Assembly: GCF_014298075.1 (NCBI RefSeq)
Contig: NZ_CP060418.1
Span: 2,542,001-2,606,000, forward strand
Direction: 5' to 3'
DNA: 64,000 nucleotides
Origin: Enterobacter sp. JUb54
GTDB lineage: Bacteria; Pseudomonadota; Gammaproteobacteria; Enterobacterales; Enterobacteriaceae
Shown in pieces: positions 38,242 to 47,318 of this stretch (its first letter is position 1; each line of letters begins with the position of its first letter). Below the pieces are notes generated by a model. That model was not told the DNA's origin and ran no database searches. It worked only from the letters and a program-made list of their open reading frames with translations. The position numbers and the translations under genes were made by a program.

Positions 38242-39764
38242 GCACCCCTGCCACTGATGACATTATTCTGCGCGCCCGCGGGATATCAATGCTGTTCCCG
38301 GGCACCGTGGCGCTGGACAGCGTCGACTACAACGTCTGGCGAGGTAAGGTCAACGTCATTATTGGGGAGAATGGCGCAGGCAAGTCGACGTTAATGAAAA
38401 TCCTGGCCGGCGTTCAGCAACCGAGTCTGGGAGAGATGCAGCTTAACGGCCAGTCGGTACGTTTCGCCAGCACCCGTGAGGCCGCGGCTCACGGTATCGG
38501 GATGGTTCATCAAGAATTGAACCTGTTTGAAAACCTCAGCGTCGCCGAGAATATTTTTCTCGGCCGTGAGCTGCAAAATGGCCTTGCGCCAATTAACGAA
38601 GCTGAACAGGAGAAGCGAGCGGAAGCGTTATTACAACGTCTGGATCAGCCGATCTCGGCTCGCGAACTGGTCGGCAATCTCAAGGTAGGCCAGCAGCAGT
38701 TAATCGAAATCGCCAAGGCGCTGGCGGAAGATGCGGATATTTTGATCCTCGATGAACCCACATCGGCCCTCAGTAAAACCGAAGTAGAAATTCTGTTTCG
38801 CGTCATCCGTGAACTCACCCGCCAGGGAGTTTCGATCATTTATATCTCACATCGTCTGGAAGAGCTGATGGCAATTGGTGACGTCATCACCATCCTGCGT
38901 GACGGCAAGTTCCAGTCGGAAGCCAAAGTGGCGGATATCGACGTGCCATGGATCGTTCGGGAAATGCTGGGCAGCGACCCTGTCAGTAACTTCCTGGCAC
39001 CCGATCGCACCTTCGGAGCACCGTTATTAGAGGCGGAGAACATTACCTGCGTCAATGCCGCCGGGAACACGGTAGTCAACGACGTCAGTTTTAAAGTTCA
39101 CGCCGGAGAAATCGTCGGAATTTACGGTTTGATGGGCGCCGGACGCACCGAACTGTTTGAATGCATGCTGGGTACCGAGCGCAACTATTTCGGCAAACTC
39201 TGGCTCGACAGTAAGCCCGTACCGCAGCGCTTAACCCCCGCGGATCGGATACGGATGGGCATGAGCCTGGTGCCTGAAGATCGTAAACGCACCGGCATCT
39301 TTCCCATCTCCTCCGTTGCCAATAATCTGACCATCGCCAGTTTGTGGCGGCGCCTGAGGCGCGGTCTCACTATCGCAGACAAAGAAGAGGAAGCCGTTGT
39401 TGCCAGCACCATTGGCAATTTGTCGATTAAAGTCTCCTCCCCGGCAGTTGAGATCCAGGCTCTGAGCGGAGGGAACCAACAGAAAGTGGTGATTGGCCGT
39501 TCGCTGTTAACCAATCCAAAGGTGCTGTTCCTCGATGAACCAACTCGCGGTATTGATATTGGCGCTAAAGCGGACGTTTTTCGCATGATGGTGCAGCTAT
39601 CTGAACAAGGTATCGCAGTGGTTTTCTCAACATCGGATCTCAAAGAAATTATGGCGGTCTCCGACCGTATCCTGGTGATGTCCGGCGGCAAACTGACTGC
39701 CGACATTACCCGTGATCGGGCCGAAGAATCCGCGCTGGTCTCAGCAAGTGCTCAGGGGTTTTAA
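38238..39764 (+). CDS. Duplicated ATPase of second CUT2 ABC importer (RbsA-like)
   Basis: This 508-residue protein has two ABC domains. The first Walker A is GENGAGKST at residues 43-51, with signature LKVGQQQLIEIAKAL and ILILDEPTSALSK. The second domain has the degenerate loop GLMGAGRTEL, signature LSGGNQQKVVIGRSL and LFLDEPTRGID. This pattern marks carbohydrate-uptake type 2 ATPases. I chose the ATG at 38238, which overlaps the stop of the DUF2291 gene, over a longer reading that starts inside that gene. The permease gene begins one base after its stop codon. Confidence 0.92.
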   Translation: MSTPATDDIILRARGISMLFPGTVALDSVDYNVWRGKVNVIIGENGAGKSTLMKILAGVQQPSLGEMQLNGQSVRFASTREAAAHGIGMVHQELNLFENLSVAENIFLGRELQNGLAPINEAEQEKRAEALLQRLDQPISARELVGNLKVGQQQLIEIAKALAEDADILILDEPTSALSKTEVEILFRVIRELTRQGVSIIYISHRLEELMAIGDVITILRDGKFQSEAKVADIDVPWIVREMLGSDPVSNFLAPDRTFGAPLLEAENITCVNAAGNTVVNDVSFKVHAGEIVGIYGLMGAGRTELFECMLGTERNYFGKLWLDSKPVPQRLTPADRIRMGMSLVPEDRKRTGIFPISSVANNLTIASLWRRLRRGLTIADKEEEAVVASTIGNLSIKVSSPAVEIQALSGGNQQKVVIGRSLLTNPKVLFLDEPTRGIDIGAKADVFRMMVQLSEQGIAVVFSTSDLKEIMAVSDRILVMSGGKLTADITRDRAEESALVSASAQGF

Positions 39765-39765
39765 T

Positions 39766-40854
39766 ATGAAAACAACACAATCGGTGGCCCTGTCGCCGCG
39801 TGGTGGGACATCACTTTCTCGCGAAAACATCCTGCTACTGTTATTGAAATTACGTACCTTCATTGCCTTGTTTTTAATTGTGGGCTTTTTCACGATGACG
39901 GTTCCGGGCTTTTTATCGGCCGGCAGCATGGTGATCATGATTAAGCATATTGCTATCAATGCCTTTCTGGCGCTTGGTATCACCTTTGTCATTATTACCG
40001 CCGGGATCGATCTGTCGATTGGCGCCACGCTCGGTTTGTGCGGCATGATCGCCGGCTGGCTTATCACGAAAGGGATTGTGCTGCCGATGTTTGGCATCGC
40101 CATCTTCCCCAGCGTCTGGGTCATCGTGCCCATTGTTTTGCTGATTGGCGCGCTTATCGGTTCCGTTAATGGCTGGATAATTACCCGCTATAATGTGGCG
40201 CCCTTTATTTGCACGCTGGGCACGATGTACGTATTGCGGGGCACGGCAATGCTTACCTCGGACGGGCAAACCTTCCCTGGACTTGCCGGGAACCCACAGC
40301 TTGGCAATACCGGTTTTGATGAAATTGGCGCGGGAACGCTATTTGGTATTCCATGGGCCATCTGGATGATGATCGTGCTGGCGCTGATTATTGCCTATAT
40401 CGCCCGGCGCTTGCCTTTTGGCCGCCATGTTTACGCGATTGGCGATAATGAACGTGCGGCTGAACTCTCCGGCGTGAAGGTCAAACAGGTTAAAATCCTG
40501 GTCTATACCCTCTCCGGACTGTGCGCCGCAATTGCCGGCATCGTCGTCTCTGCCCAATTATTAGCCAGCCACCCGGCGAACGGTACCGCGTTTGAAATGA
40601 ACGCGATTGCCGCGGTCGTCCTTGGCGGGACCTCCCTCGCTGGTGGGCGCGGAACGATTCTGGGCACGCTTATTGGCGCCTTTGTAATCGGCTTTCTCGC
40701 CGACGGGCTGGTAATGATGGGGGTCAGTGAATTCTGGCAGATGGTCATTAAAGGTATCGTGATTATTGTGGCGGTGATTATCGATCAGATGCAAAACCGG
40801 ATGCAGCAAAAGGCAGCGGTGGTCGCGCAAAAAACGGCAATAGAAGGAAAATAG
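39766..40854 (+). CDS. Permease of second CUT2 ABC importer (RbsC-like)
   Basis: This 362-residue inner-membrane protein has about 10 hydrophobic segments and the RbsC motifs ITAGIDLSIGATLGLCGMIAGW and GDNERAAELSGVKVKQVKILVYTLSGLCAAIAG. It forms the channel for the second importer. The ATG at 39766 follows the ATPase stop closely; a reading from 39712 would overlap the ATPase by 53 bases. A long hairpin follows, then the convergent regulator gene. Confidence 0.92.
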   Translation: MKTTQSVALSPRGGTSLSRENILLLLLKLRTFIALFLIVGFFTMTVPGFLSAGSMVIMIKHIAINAFLALGITFVIITAGIDLSIGATLGLCGMIAGWLITKGIVLPMFGIAIFPSVWVIVPIVLLIGALIGSVNGWIITRYNVAPFICTLGTMYVLRGTAMLTSDGQTFPGLAGNPQLGNTGFDEIGAGTLFGIPWAIWMMIVLALIIAYIARRLPFGRHVYAIGDNERAAELSGVKVKQVKILVYTLSGLCAAIAGIVVSAQLLASHPANGTAFEMNAIAAVVLGGTSLAGGRGTILGTLIGAFVIGFLADGLVMMGVSEFWQMVIKGIVIIVAVIIDQMQNRMQQKAAVVAQKTAIEGK

Positions 40855-40880
40855 AAGGCAAGTGACCGCGACGGGGCTAT

Positions 40881-40928
40881 CTTTCGACAGATTCAGGTCA
40901 GTTTTTCTCTGGCCTGAATCTGCGAAAG
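40881..40928. terminator. Bidirectional terminator-like hairpin between permease and SorC regulator
   Basis: The left arm CTTTCGACAGATTCAGG (40881-40897) pairs with CCTGAATCTGCGAAAG (40913-40928) with one bulge, and the loop is T-rich. The long stem between two convergent genes fits a terminator acting in both directions. Confidence 0.75.
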
Positions 40929-40944
40929 GGTCGTAACGGCACAG

Positions 40945-41898
40945 CTACGAAGATTTAATCAAGCGGCGAGCGGTCGAGAAATCGGTAATCAGCACATCGA
41001 TATAGTTCCCTTTCAGTGCACCGTGAATCGCATTACTCTTTTCCGCCCCGCCTGCCAGGGCAATTACATGCTGACAGGCGCGAATTTGCTCCAGCTCCAT
41101 CCCTATCACCGGATCTTCTTCATGACTTAATACTGGTTGACCGGCGGCATCATAATAATGAAGGCATATATCCCCTACTGCCCCTCGCTTTGCCAGTAGC
41201 TTCAACATCTCTTCGTTATAGTAGTTACCCGAGTTTTTCAGCAGCTGTGAGGGTTCAAGTTCACCGATCCCCACGATAGCCACATCAACCTGGGCAAATT
41301 TATCCACCACCACGGCCACGTCAGGACTGTTTACCAGCCTGGCGCGTTCTTCCACCGAGTGTTCAATACTTTGCGAGGGCAACAGCCACGCCGGGCAGCC
41401 AAGATGGGCCGCCAGCTGTTGCGTCAGAATGGTCGCCTGAACGTTGCCGTTTGGCCCGACACCACCTAACAGCTGTATAACGCCCGCCGCCCGAATGCTT
41501 TGCGGATGCATCTCATCCACCATGCAACGAATAGTGCTGCTCCAGGAAGAGATCCCCACCAAGTCTTCCGGACGCAGACGGGTTTCAACATAGTGCGCCG
41601 CCGCGCTACCAATCGCATGTTTGATTTGCGCGTTACTCGCCCCTTCCCCCACATCCACAACTATCGCCTGACGAATGCCAAATCGTTGTTCTATCTCTTT
41701 TTCCAGCTCAACGAAAATATTGGTCGGCTGGACAACGGTGATTTTCACCAGTCCTTCTTTCTGACAACGCGTCAATGCTCTTGAGACGAAAGATTGCGAC
41801 AGATGCAGCAACGACGCTATCTCTGACTGCTTTTTGTTTTCGCTATAGTAAAGCGTGGCAATCTTCACCAGTAAGCGTTGTTCATCCTGCTTCGACAT
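40945..41898 (-). CDS. SorC/DeoR-type sugar-responsive transcriptional regulator
   Basis: This 317-residue regulator has an N-terminal helix-turn-helix (about residues 10-55, YYSENKKQSEIASLLHLSQSFVSRALTRC) and a C-terminal sugar-binding domain of the SorC/DeoR class, with LVGISSWSSTIRCMV and the closing RACQHVIALAGGAEKSNAIHGALKGNYIDVLITD. Such proteins bind a phosphorylated sugar and act as repressor or activator. It lies between the two operons of the sugar island, convergent with the importer and divergent from the transketolase genes. The three TGAATA-N2-TATTCA palindromes are its likely operators. Confidence 0.88.
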   Translation of the reverse strand: MSKQDEQRLLVKIATLYYSENKKQSEIASLLHLSQSFVSRALTRCQKEGLVKITVVQPTNIFVELEKEIEQRFGIRQAIVVDVGEGASNAQIKHAIGSAAAHYVETRLRPEDLVGISSWSSTIRCMVDEMHPQSIRAAGVIQLLGGVGPNGNVQATILTQQLAAHLGCPAWLLPSQSIEHSVEERARLVNSPDVAVVVDKFAQVDVAIVGIGELEPSQLLKNSGNYYNEEMLKLLAKRGAVGDICLHYYDAAGQPVLSHEEDPVIGMELEQIRACQHVIALAGGAEKSNAIHGALKGNYIDVLITDFSTARRLIKSS

Positions 41899-41982
41899 GG
41901 CATTCCCCTTAATTTCATCCTCGTATTTTTATGCATCATTGAATAGATAACAAGCCTGCCGCTGTTTTGCGTCGCCGCCAAA

Positions 41983-41998
41983 TGTGATCGTTTTCTCT
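41983..41998 (+). promoter_or_regulatory. CRP-like site upstream of transketolase operon
   Basis: TGTGA, six bases, TCTCT within AAATGTGATCGTTTTCTCTT. The left half and flank match the CRP consensus well and the right half is weak. The stretch is conserved in the promoter of the ABC operon at 36554-36569, at nearly the same distance from the palindrome (about 94 and 98 bp). Confidence 0.55.
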
Positions 41999-42080
41999 TT
42001 TCTTAGAAAATTGCCGGGATAAGCCATAGACAAACCTTTTGACAGGGCATATCTTACAATCATGAATATTAAATCAGTCT

Positions 42081-42094
42081 TGAATATATATTCA
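42081..42094. promoter_or_regulatory. Palindromic operator TGAATA-N2-TATTCA, copy 2
   Basis: TGAATATATATTCA is a perfect palindrome, with a half-site (ATGAATATT) about 20 bp upstream. It lies in the divergent region between the SorC gene and the transketolase operon. The rest of this 314-bp gap holds the CRP-like site, copy 3 of the operator, and no gene that I can support. Confidence 0.75.
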
Positions 42095-42169
42095 TCGCGC
42101 TAAAAGTACGGCGAATTTCATCGGCCACCAGGTTCAATCTAAGCCATCGCACGCTTTTTACGCCCTGAC

Positions 42170-42183
42170 TGAATATTTATTCA
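42170..42183. promoter_or_regulatory. Palindromic operator TGAATA-N2-TATTCA, copy 3
   Basis: TGAATATTTATTCA lies 89 bp after copy 2 and 30 bp before the transketolase start. Two operators this far apart would allow looping by a tetrameric SorC-type regulator, as is known for other members of that family. Confidence 0.75.
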
Positions 42184-42212
42184 CAATGGAATCAACATTC
42201 AAGAGGTGTTCT

Positions 42213-43043
42213 ATGAATCCGTTTTCACTCTCCATCGAGGGTTTAGAAAAGAAAGCACGGTCGATTCGTCGCCGTATCATTGTATTGAATGCTGAGAGCC
42301 CCGCGGGCGGGCACACGGGCGCAGACCTGTCGCAGGTTGAGCTGCTGACCGCCCTCTACTTCCGCATCCTTAATTGCTCTGCGGAACAGAAAAACAGCGA
42401 CGAGAGAGATATCTATATTCAGTCCAAAGGACACGCTGTGGGCGGGTATTACTGTGTGCTGGCTGAAGCCGGGTATATTCCCACAGACTGGCTTGCCACC
42501 TATCAACATGCCGACTCACATCTGCCGGGTCACCCCGTACGCCACAAAACACCGGGCGTTGAATTAAACACCGGTGCGCTGGGACATGGACTCCCCGTTG
42601 CCGTTGGCATTGCGCTGGCGGCAAAGCGAGATAATAGCCAGCGTCGGGTCTTCGTCGTCACCGGGGATGGTGAGCTAGCCGAGGGCAGTAACTGGGAAGC
42701 GGCGCTGGTTGCGGCGCACTACCAGTTAGATAACCTTTTTATTATCAATGATAAAAACAACCTGCAACTGGCCGGTCCCACCAAAGACATTCTGAATACC
42801 GATCCGCTGGATGAAAAATGGCGCGCCTTTGGTATGGAAGTCACCCAATGCAATGGCAACGAAATGGCCGACGTTGTCGCCACCCTGGAAGCCCTACAAC
42901 CTAACGGTAAACCCCACGTCATCATTGCTAATACCACCAAAGGGGCTGGCGTCTCTTTTATTCAGGGACGCCCTGAATGGCACCATCGAGTGCCGAAAGG
43001 TGAAGAAATCGAACTGGCGCTGGAGGAGTTGAAAGATGAGTAA
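42213..43043 (+). CDS. Transketolase, N-terminal subunit (ThDP-binding half)
   Basis: This 276-residue protein equals the N-terminal third of a full transketolase. Seen motifs are GGHTG at residues 32-36, SKGH at 71-74, GALGHG at 121-126 and the ThDP-diphosphate/Mg motif GDGELAEGSNWEAA from about 151, followed by NDKNN. The ATG at 42213 has AAGAGGTG upstream. The stop overlaps the start of the C-terminal subunit by 8 bases, so the halves are made together. The split is a known architecture, not a frameshift, because each half has its own ribosome site and complete ends. If the pathway is for apiose, this would be the A subunit of apulose-4-phosphate transketolase (AptA). Confidence 0.9.
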   Translation: MNPFSLSIEGLEKKARSIRRRIIVLNAESPAGGHTGADLSQVELLTALYFRILNCSAEQKNSDERDIYIQSKGHAVGGYYCVLAEAGYIPTDWLATYQHADSHLPGHPVRHKTPGVELNTGALGHGLPVAVGIALAAKRDNSQRRVFVVTGDGELAEGSNWEAALVAAHYQLDNLFIINDKNNLQLAGPTKDILNTDPLDEKWRAFGMEVTQCNGNEMADVVATLEALQPNGKPHVIIANTTKGAGVSFIQGRPEWHHRVPKGEEIELALEELKDE

Positions 43044-43989
43044 TAGCGAACATCTCGCCACTGTGATGGTGAATGCCTTTATTGATGCTGTTGAACGCGG
43101 CATAGACCTGGTGCCGGTGGTTGCCGATTCAACCTCGACCGCCAAAATATCACCCTTTACCAATAAATACCCAGGCCGCCTGGTAAACGTCGGCATCGCC
43201 GAACAAACGCTGGTAGGCACCGCCGCTGGCCTGGCACTCGGCGGAAAAATCGCCGTAACCTGCAACGCCGCACCGTTTTTGATCTCACGTGCGAATGAGC
43301 AAATCAAAGTCGACGTTTGCTATAACAATACCAATGTTAAATTATTTGGCCTCAACGCCGGCGCCAGTTACGGCCCGCTGGCCAGTACCCACCATAGTAT
43401 TGATGATATCTCCGTGCTCCGCGGCTTTGGCAATATCGAAATCTATGCCCCCTCCTGCCCGGTTGAGTGCCGGCAGATTATCGACTATGCCCTGGCCCAT
43501 GTAGGCCCGGTCTACATCCGCCTTGATGGCAAGGCACTGCCTGAGCTTCATGACCAGAATTATCGATTTGCGCCTGGCAAGATTGATGTGCTGCGTCATG
43601 GCCGCGACGTGGCGTTAGTCGCGATGGGATCCACCGTGCATGAAATTGTCACCGCGGCCACACAACTGGCAGAAAACGGTATTGATGCCACGGTTATCAA
43701 TGTACCGTCTATTCGCCCTTGTGATACCGGCCTGCTGCTGGAGATCCTCAAACCGCATCGCGCCGTGGTCAGCGTCGAAGAACATAATATTAACGGCGGC
43801 GTCGGCAGCCTGGTCGCCGAAGTCCTTGCGGAAGCGGGATGTGCTATTCCGTTACATCGACTGGGGATCCCGGATGGCGGATATGCGATCGCCGCCGATC
43901 GCGCAGCCACACGATCACACCATGAAATTGATGCCGTGGGCATTGTAAAACATGCCACCGCCCTGCTTCAGGCGCAGCTAAAAAAATAA
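43036..43989 (+). CDS. Transketolase, C-terminal subunit (pyrimidine-binding half)
   Basis: This 317-residue protein carries the transketolase pyrimidine-binding domain, with the activating glutamate in LVNVGIAEQTLVGTAAGLALGG, and the C-terminal domain (IDATVINVPSIRPCD, VVSVEEHNINGGVGSLVAEVLAE). It needs the preceding subunit to form an active enzyme. The start overlaps the end of that gene. Candidate reaction: transfer of a two-carbon unit from a ketose phosphate to glyceraldehyde-3-phosphate, as in the AptAB enzyme of D-apiose catabolism. The substrate is inferred from the neighbouring kinase and isomerase. Confidence 0.9.
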   Translation: MSNSEHLATVMVNAFIDAVERGIDLVPVVADSTSTAKISPFTNKYPGRLVNVGIAEQTLVGTAAGLALGGKIAVTCNAAPFLISRANEQIKVDVCYNNTNVKLFGLNAGASYGPLASTHHSIDDISVLRGFGNIEIYAPSCPVECRQIIDYALAHVGPVYIRLDGKALPELHDQNYRFAPGKIDVLRHGRDVALVAMGSTVHEIVTAATQLAENGIDATVINVPSIRPCDTGLLLEILKPHRAVVSVEEHNINGGVGSLVAEVLAEAGCAIPLHRLGIPDGGYAIAADRAATRSHHEIDAVGIVKHATALLQAQLKK

Positions 43990-44020
43990 CAAGACCGAAC
44001 ATCTTACTGGAGAACACGCA

Positions 44021-45439
44021 ATGTCCCGAATCCCACAAAAACTGACCATGGGCATTATTATTGGTAACCGTGGTTTTTTCCCGAGCTATCTGGTTGCAGA
44101 GGCTCGCGCTCAGGCGATAGCGCTGTTTGAGCGTCTCGGTATTAACACCATTCTGCTCAATGACACGCAAACGGAGTTAGGCGGTGTTGAAACGCGTCAG
44201 GATGCGAAAATCTGCGCAGAACTGTTTCGTACGCACCGCGAGAACATTCACGGCGTGGTGGTACTCCTGCCCAACTTTGGTGATGAAAAAGCGATCGCAG
44301 AAACACTACGCCTTTCCGGGCTGAACGTTCCGGTACTGGTGCAGGCCGAAGAGGATAATCTTGATAAAATGGGGCTGGCGACGCGTCGCGACAGTTTCTG
44401 CGGCAAAATATCCCTGTGCAACAACCTGCGGCAATACGGCATCCCCTTTACGCTGACAACTCAGCACGTCTGCGCCTTAAGCGGCGAAGTATTTGAAAAA
44501 GACCTGAAACGCTTCGAACAAATATGCCGGGTTGTCAGCAGCATGCGCGGCGTTCGCGTCGGCGCTATCGGTGCACGTCCCGCAGGGTTCAATACGGTTC
44601 GCTACAGCGAAAAGCTGCTCGAGCGTCTGGGGATTGCCGTTGAAACGCTGGACCTTTCCGAAGTATTTACCCGTATTAAACAGCTGCGCGATGACGATAT
44701 TCGGGTCGATGAAAAGCGCCGGCTGTTGCTCGACAATGCCGATGCCAGCGGTATTCCCGCAGATAAACTGGTTACCATGGCGAAACTGTTCGTGGTGATC
44801 AGCGAATGGGCTCTCGCTAACGATATCGATACCACCGCGATTCAGTGCTGGACCTCCTTGCAGGAAAATCTAGGCATCAACGTCTGCTCAATCATGAGCG
44901 TCATGTCCGGGCAGTTGATGCCCAGCGCCTGCGAGGTTGACGTGATGGGCGCATTGTCGATGTATGCGCTGGCCAGCACTAACCTGAATCCCGCGTCTAT
45001 CGCCGACTGGAATAACAACTTCGGCGACGATCGCGATAAGTGCGTCCTGTTTCACTGCGGTAACTTCGCCGCCTCCAGTCTGGAATCCCCACACATGGGC
45101 ACGGCCGATATCATCGGCACTACCGTCGGCAAAGAAAATACCTGCGGCGCCGTACACGGCCGCCTGAAGAGCGGTCCGTTGACCTACTTCCGCCTGAGCA
45201 CCGATGACCTGACCGGTGAAATTAAAGCCTATGTTGGTGAAGGTCGCTCTGTGGATGACCCGCTGGATACCGTGGGCTGCCGGGCGGTGATTGAGGTCCC
45301 GCAATTAGAAAACCTGCTGGCGTGGATCTGTCGTCAGGGTTTTGAACACCATGTTGCGATGAACCACTCCGCCAGCGCCGACATTTTGCATGAAGCCTTT
45401 ACGCGCTACCTCGGCGTTAACACCTATCTTCATCAGTGA
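44021..45439 (+). CDS. L-fucose/L-arabinose isomerase-like sugar isomerase
   Basis: This 472-residue protein resembles the L-fucose isomerase and related family (COG2407 type). The metal-ligand motif MPSACEVDVMGALSMYAL gives Glu305 and Asp307. A histidine in FHCGNF (about 345) and a late His in MNHSASAD are further ligand candidates. It is shorter than true FucI (about 590) and distinct from AraA, so the substrate is likely another aldose. It lies 31 bp after the transketolase C-subunit and 7 bp before the kinase. In the proposed pathway it would convert an aldose, possibly D-apiose, to the ketose that the FGGY kinase phosphorylates. Confidence 0.8.
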   Translation: MSRIPQKLTMGIIIGNRGFFPSYLVAEARAQAIALFERLGINTILLNDTQTELGGVETRQDAKICAELFRTHRENIHGVVVLLPNFGDEKAIAETLRLSGLNVPVLVQAEEDNLDKMGLATRRDSFCGKISLCNNLRQYGIPFTLTTQHVCALSGEVFEKDLKRFEQICRVVSSMRGVRVGAIGARPAGFNTVRYSEKLLERLGIAVETLDLSEVFTRIKQLRDDDIRVDEKRRLLLDNADASGIPADKLVTMAKLFVVISEWALANDIDTTAIQCWTSLQENLGINVCSIMSVMSGQLMPSACEVDVMGALSMYALASTNLNPASIADWNNNFGDDRDKCVLFHCGNFAASSLESPHMGTADIIGTTVGKENTCGAVHGRLKSGPLTYFRLSTDDLTGEIKAYVGEGRSVDDPLDTVGCRAVIEVPQLENLLAWICRQGFEHHVAMNHSASADILHEAFTRYLGVNTYLHQ

Positions 45440-45446
45440 GGCAACC

Positions 45447-46955
45447 GTGGCCAGGAAAGAGATTATTATTGCCCTCGATGAGGGCACCACTAATGCAAAA
45501 GCGGTGGCGCTCGACAGCCAGGGGAAAGTACTGGCTTCTTTTTCCAGAACCCTGACCATCGCCACGCCTCAGGAGGGCTGGGTGGAGCAATCTGCGGAAC
45601 TGCTGATTGAGGCATCCATTGACGTTGTCTCCCAGGCAATCGCCGCAGTAGGTGCTGAGCATGTCGCGGCATTGGCCATCAGTAACCAACGTGAAACCGT
45701 CGTCGGATGGTATCGGGAGAGCGGACGAGCGCTGCACGCGGCGCTCAGCTGGCAGTGTTCGCGGACAGCTGCCTTCTGCCAGTCCTTACGACAGCAAGGA
45801 AAAGAGGCGCAGATAAAAGCGATAACCGGCCTGCCCATCGCCCCTCTTTTTTCCGCCTCGAAAATGCGCTGGCTGCTCGAGTCGGTTCCGGACGGCGTTA
45901 CCCTGGCGCAACGGGGCGAAATTTGTCTGGGTACGGTCGACAGCTGGCTGCTATGGCATTTAACCGGCGGTGAGGCTTTCTGTTGTGATTATTCCAATGC
46001 CTCACGCACGCAGCTCTTTAATCTGCACACCGCAGAGTGGGATGACGAGATGATGGCGATCTTCGCCATCCCGCGCCAGGCGCTGCCTGCTATTCGCCCT
46101 TCCAGCGGGCTCTTCGGTTATACCCGAGGGTGTAAAGGCATTCCCGATGGCATTCCGCTGCTCGCCATGATCGGCGACTCGCACGCCGCGCTGTTTGCTC
46201 ACGGCCTGGGAGCAGCAGGCGGCGTGAAAGCAACCTACGGTACCGGAACGTCGGTGATGGCCCCGGTTAATTCAGCTCAGGGCAGCGTCAGCACACTGGC
46301 TACCACCGTTGCCTGGCATGATGGCGAACAGCTCGTTTATGGTCTGGAAGGCAATATCCCCCACACCGGCGATGCCGTGGCCTGGATGGTAGAAAGCACC
46401 GGTTTGGATCTGTTAGAACCGCAGGAATTAACCCGGCAATTAACACAGCTCCCGGCTTCCGTTGATTCGACCCTGGGTGTCTATTTTGTGCCAGCTCTCA
46501 CCGGGCTGGGAGCCCCCTGGTGGGATGAAAATGCGCGAGGGGTGATTCGCGGCCTCAGTCGGGGCGTCAAGCGAGCCCACCTGGTGCGTGCCGCGCTGGA
46601 ATCAATTGCCTATCAGATCGCCGATGTGACCACGGCAATGCATCAGCATCATGACTTTGCCTTAACGGCGTTGATGGTTGATGGCGGCCCTACTAAAAAT
46701 GACTGGCTAATGCAGTATCAGGCCGATCTGTTGGGTTGCCCCGTGATGCGCAGTGATGTGGCGGAGCTCTCCGCGATAGGGGCTGCACTGCTGGCTCGTA
46801 AAGTGTTGCTGCTGGTCCCCACGCAAGCGCTGCGTGCTTACTTACCGGAACACCTGAGCTTTCAACCCGATATGATTCGCCACAAGCGGTTGCTCACACG
46901 CTGGACAGAGTGGCAATCGGCGGTAGCGTTGACCCGTCCACAACTCGTTTCATAA
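45447..46955 (+). CDS. FGGY-family carbohydrate kinase
   Basis: This 502-residue FGGY kinase is of the glycerol-kinase/ketopentose-kinase type. The phosphate-binding motif is LDEGTTNAKAVAL at residues 10-22, the ATP-site motif is KATYGTGTSVM, and the second signature lies in the segment with MVDGGPTKNDWLMQYQADLLG. I start it at the GTG at 45447, which has GAGG five bases upstream; an in-frame ATG at 45390 would overlap the isomerase by 50 bases. It is the last gene of the tktA-tktB-isomerase-kinase operon. A ketopentose (apulose in the apiose model) is the likely substrate; a simple glycerol kinase role would not explain the operon. Confidence 0.87.
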   Translation: MARKEIIIALDEGTTNAKAVALDSQGKVLASFSRTLTIATPQEGWVEQSAELLIEASIDVVSQAIAAVGAEHVAALAISNQRETVVGWYRESGRALHAALSWQCSRTAAFCQSLRQQGKEAQIKAITGLPIAPLFSASKMRWLLESVPDGVTLAQRGEICLGTVDSWLLWHLTGGEAFCCDYSNASRTQLFNLHTAEWDDEMMAIFAIPRQALPAIRPSSGLFGYTRGCKGIPDGIPLLAMIGDSHAALFAHGLGAAGGVKATYGTGTSVMAPVNSAQGSVSTLATTVAWHDGEQLVYGLEGNIPHTGDAVAWMVESTGLDLLEPQELTRQLTQLPASVDSTLGVYFVPALTGLGAPWWDENARGVIRGLSRGVKRAHLVRAALESIAYQIADVTTAMHQHHDFALTALMVDGGPTKNDWLMQYQADLLGCPVMRSDVAELSAIGAALLARKVLLLVPTQALRAYLPEHLSFQPDMIRHKRLLTRWTEWQSAVALTRPQLVS

Positions 46956-47019
46956 AAAAGGTGCCTGAAGGTTCCTTACCCAGCCTGCGGATAGGCGGGG
47001 ATCGCTCCCCGCATACCGG

Positions 47020-47172
47020 CTACTTCTTCGTTTCGTAAGCGAGAACGGCCTTAAACTCCATATGACGCTCTTTGATACTTAACTCACACAGCGAGTCGCG
47101 TACCATTAACGTCAATCCCAGTGCCGTCAGACATAACACCATGATTGCCACCAGGGCATACTTTGTCAGCAT
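47020..47172 (-). CDS. hokE: Hok-family type I toxin, copy 1 (HokE-like)
   Basis: This 50-residue toxin reads [20 protein letters not shown], then [20 protein letters not shown] and [10 protein letters not shown]. It has the Hok plan: an N-terminal membrane span, a conserved Cys in DSLCE, and the C-terminal KAVLAYE. It is very close to E. coli HokE as I recall it. GGAGGC precedes the ATG. Hok proteins insert in the inner membrane and depolarise it when the unstable antisense RNA is lost. Downstream (46960-47019) are GCGGGG/CCCCGC and a terminator ending in six T on the mRNA strand. In E. coli hokE lies next to entD; here the sugar island comes between. Confidence 0.93.
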   Translation of the reverse strand: MLTKYALVAIMVLCLTALGLTLMVRDSLCELSIKERHMEFKAVLAYETKK

Positions 47173-47227
47173 CTCGTTGCCTCCATGCGAAGAAGAGGCT
47201 ACTATCCAACGTGCTAGGTTTGGATTG

Positions 47228-47318
47228 TAGGCCTCAGGTTGATGGGAACATCTCCTGGGGCTTCGTCTTTCTGAATCCTCACCTCAGCCTGAACTCAGAA
47301 AGCCTCAGGCACCCGCCG
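47228..47318 (+). ncRNA. Probable Sok antisense RNA, copy 1
   Basis: The hok leader region on the plus strand contains GGTTGATGGGAACATCTCC, GGGGCTTCGTCTTTCTG and CCTCAGGCACCCGCCGTC. These resemble the conserved Sok body (for example GCACCCGCCG at the 3' end) opposite the hok translation-control region. The ends are approximate because no transcript data are visible. Confidence 0.6.

Noticed and set aside
42213-43989. Transketolase broken by a frameshift
   Set aside because: The two halves overlap by 8 bases with separate start codons and the standard domain split; this is a known two-subunit form.
46956-47019. Terminator of the kinase operon
   Set aside because: The hairpins and A-run are oriented as the terminator of the minus-strand hok mRNA (T-run on that strand), not of the plus-strand kinase.
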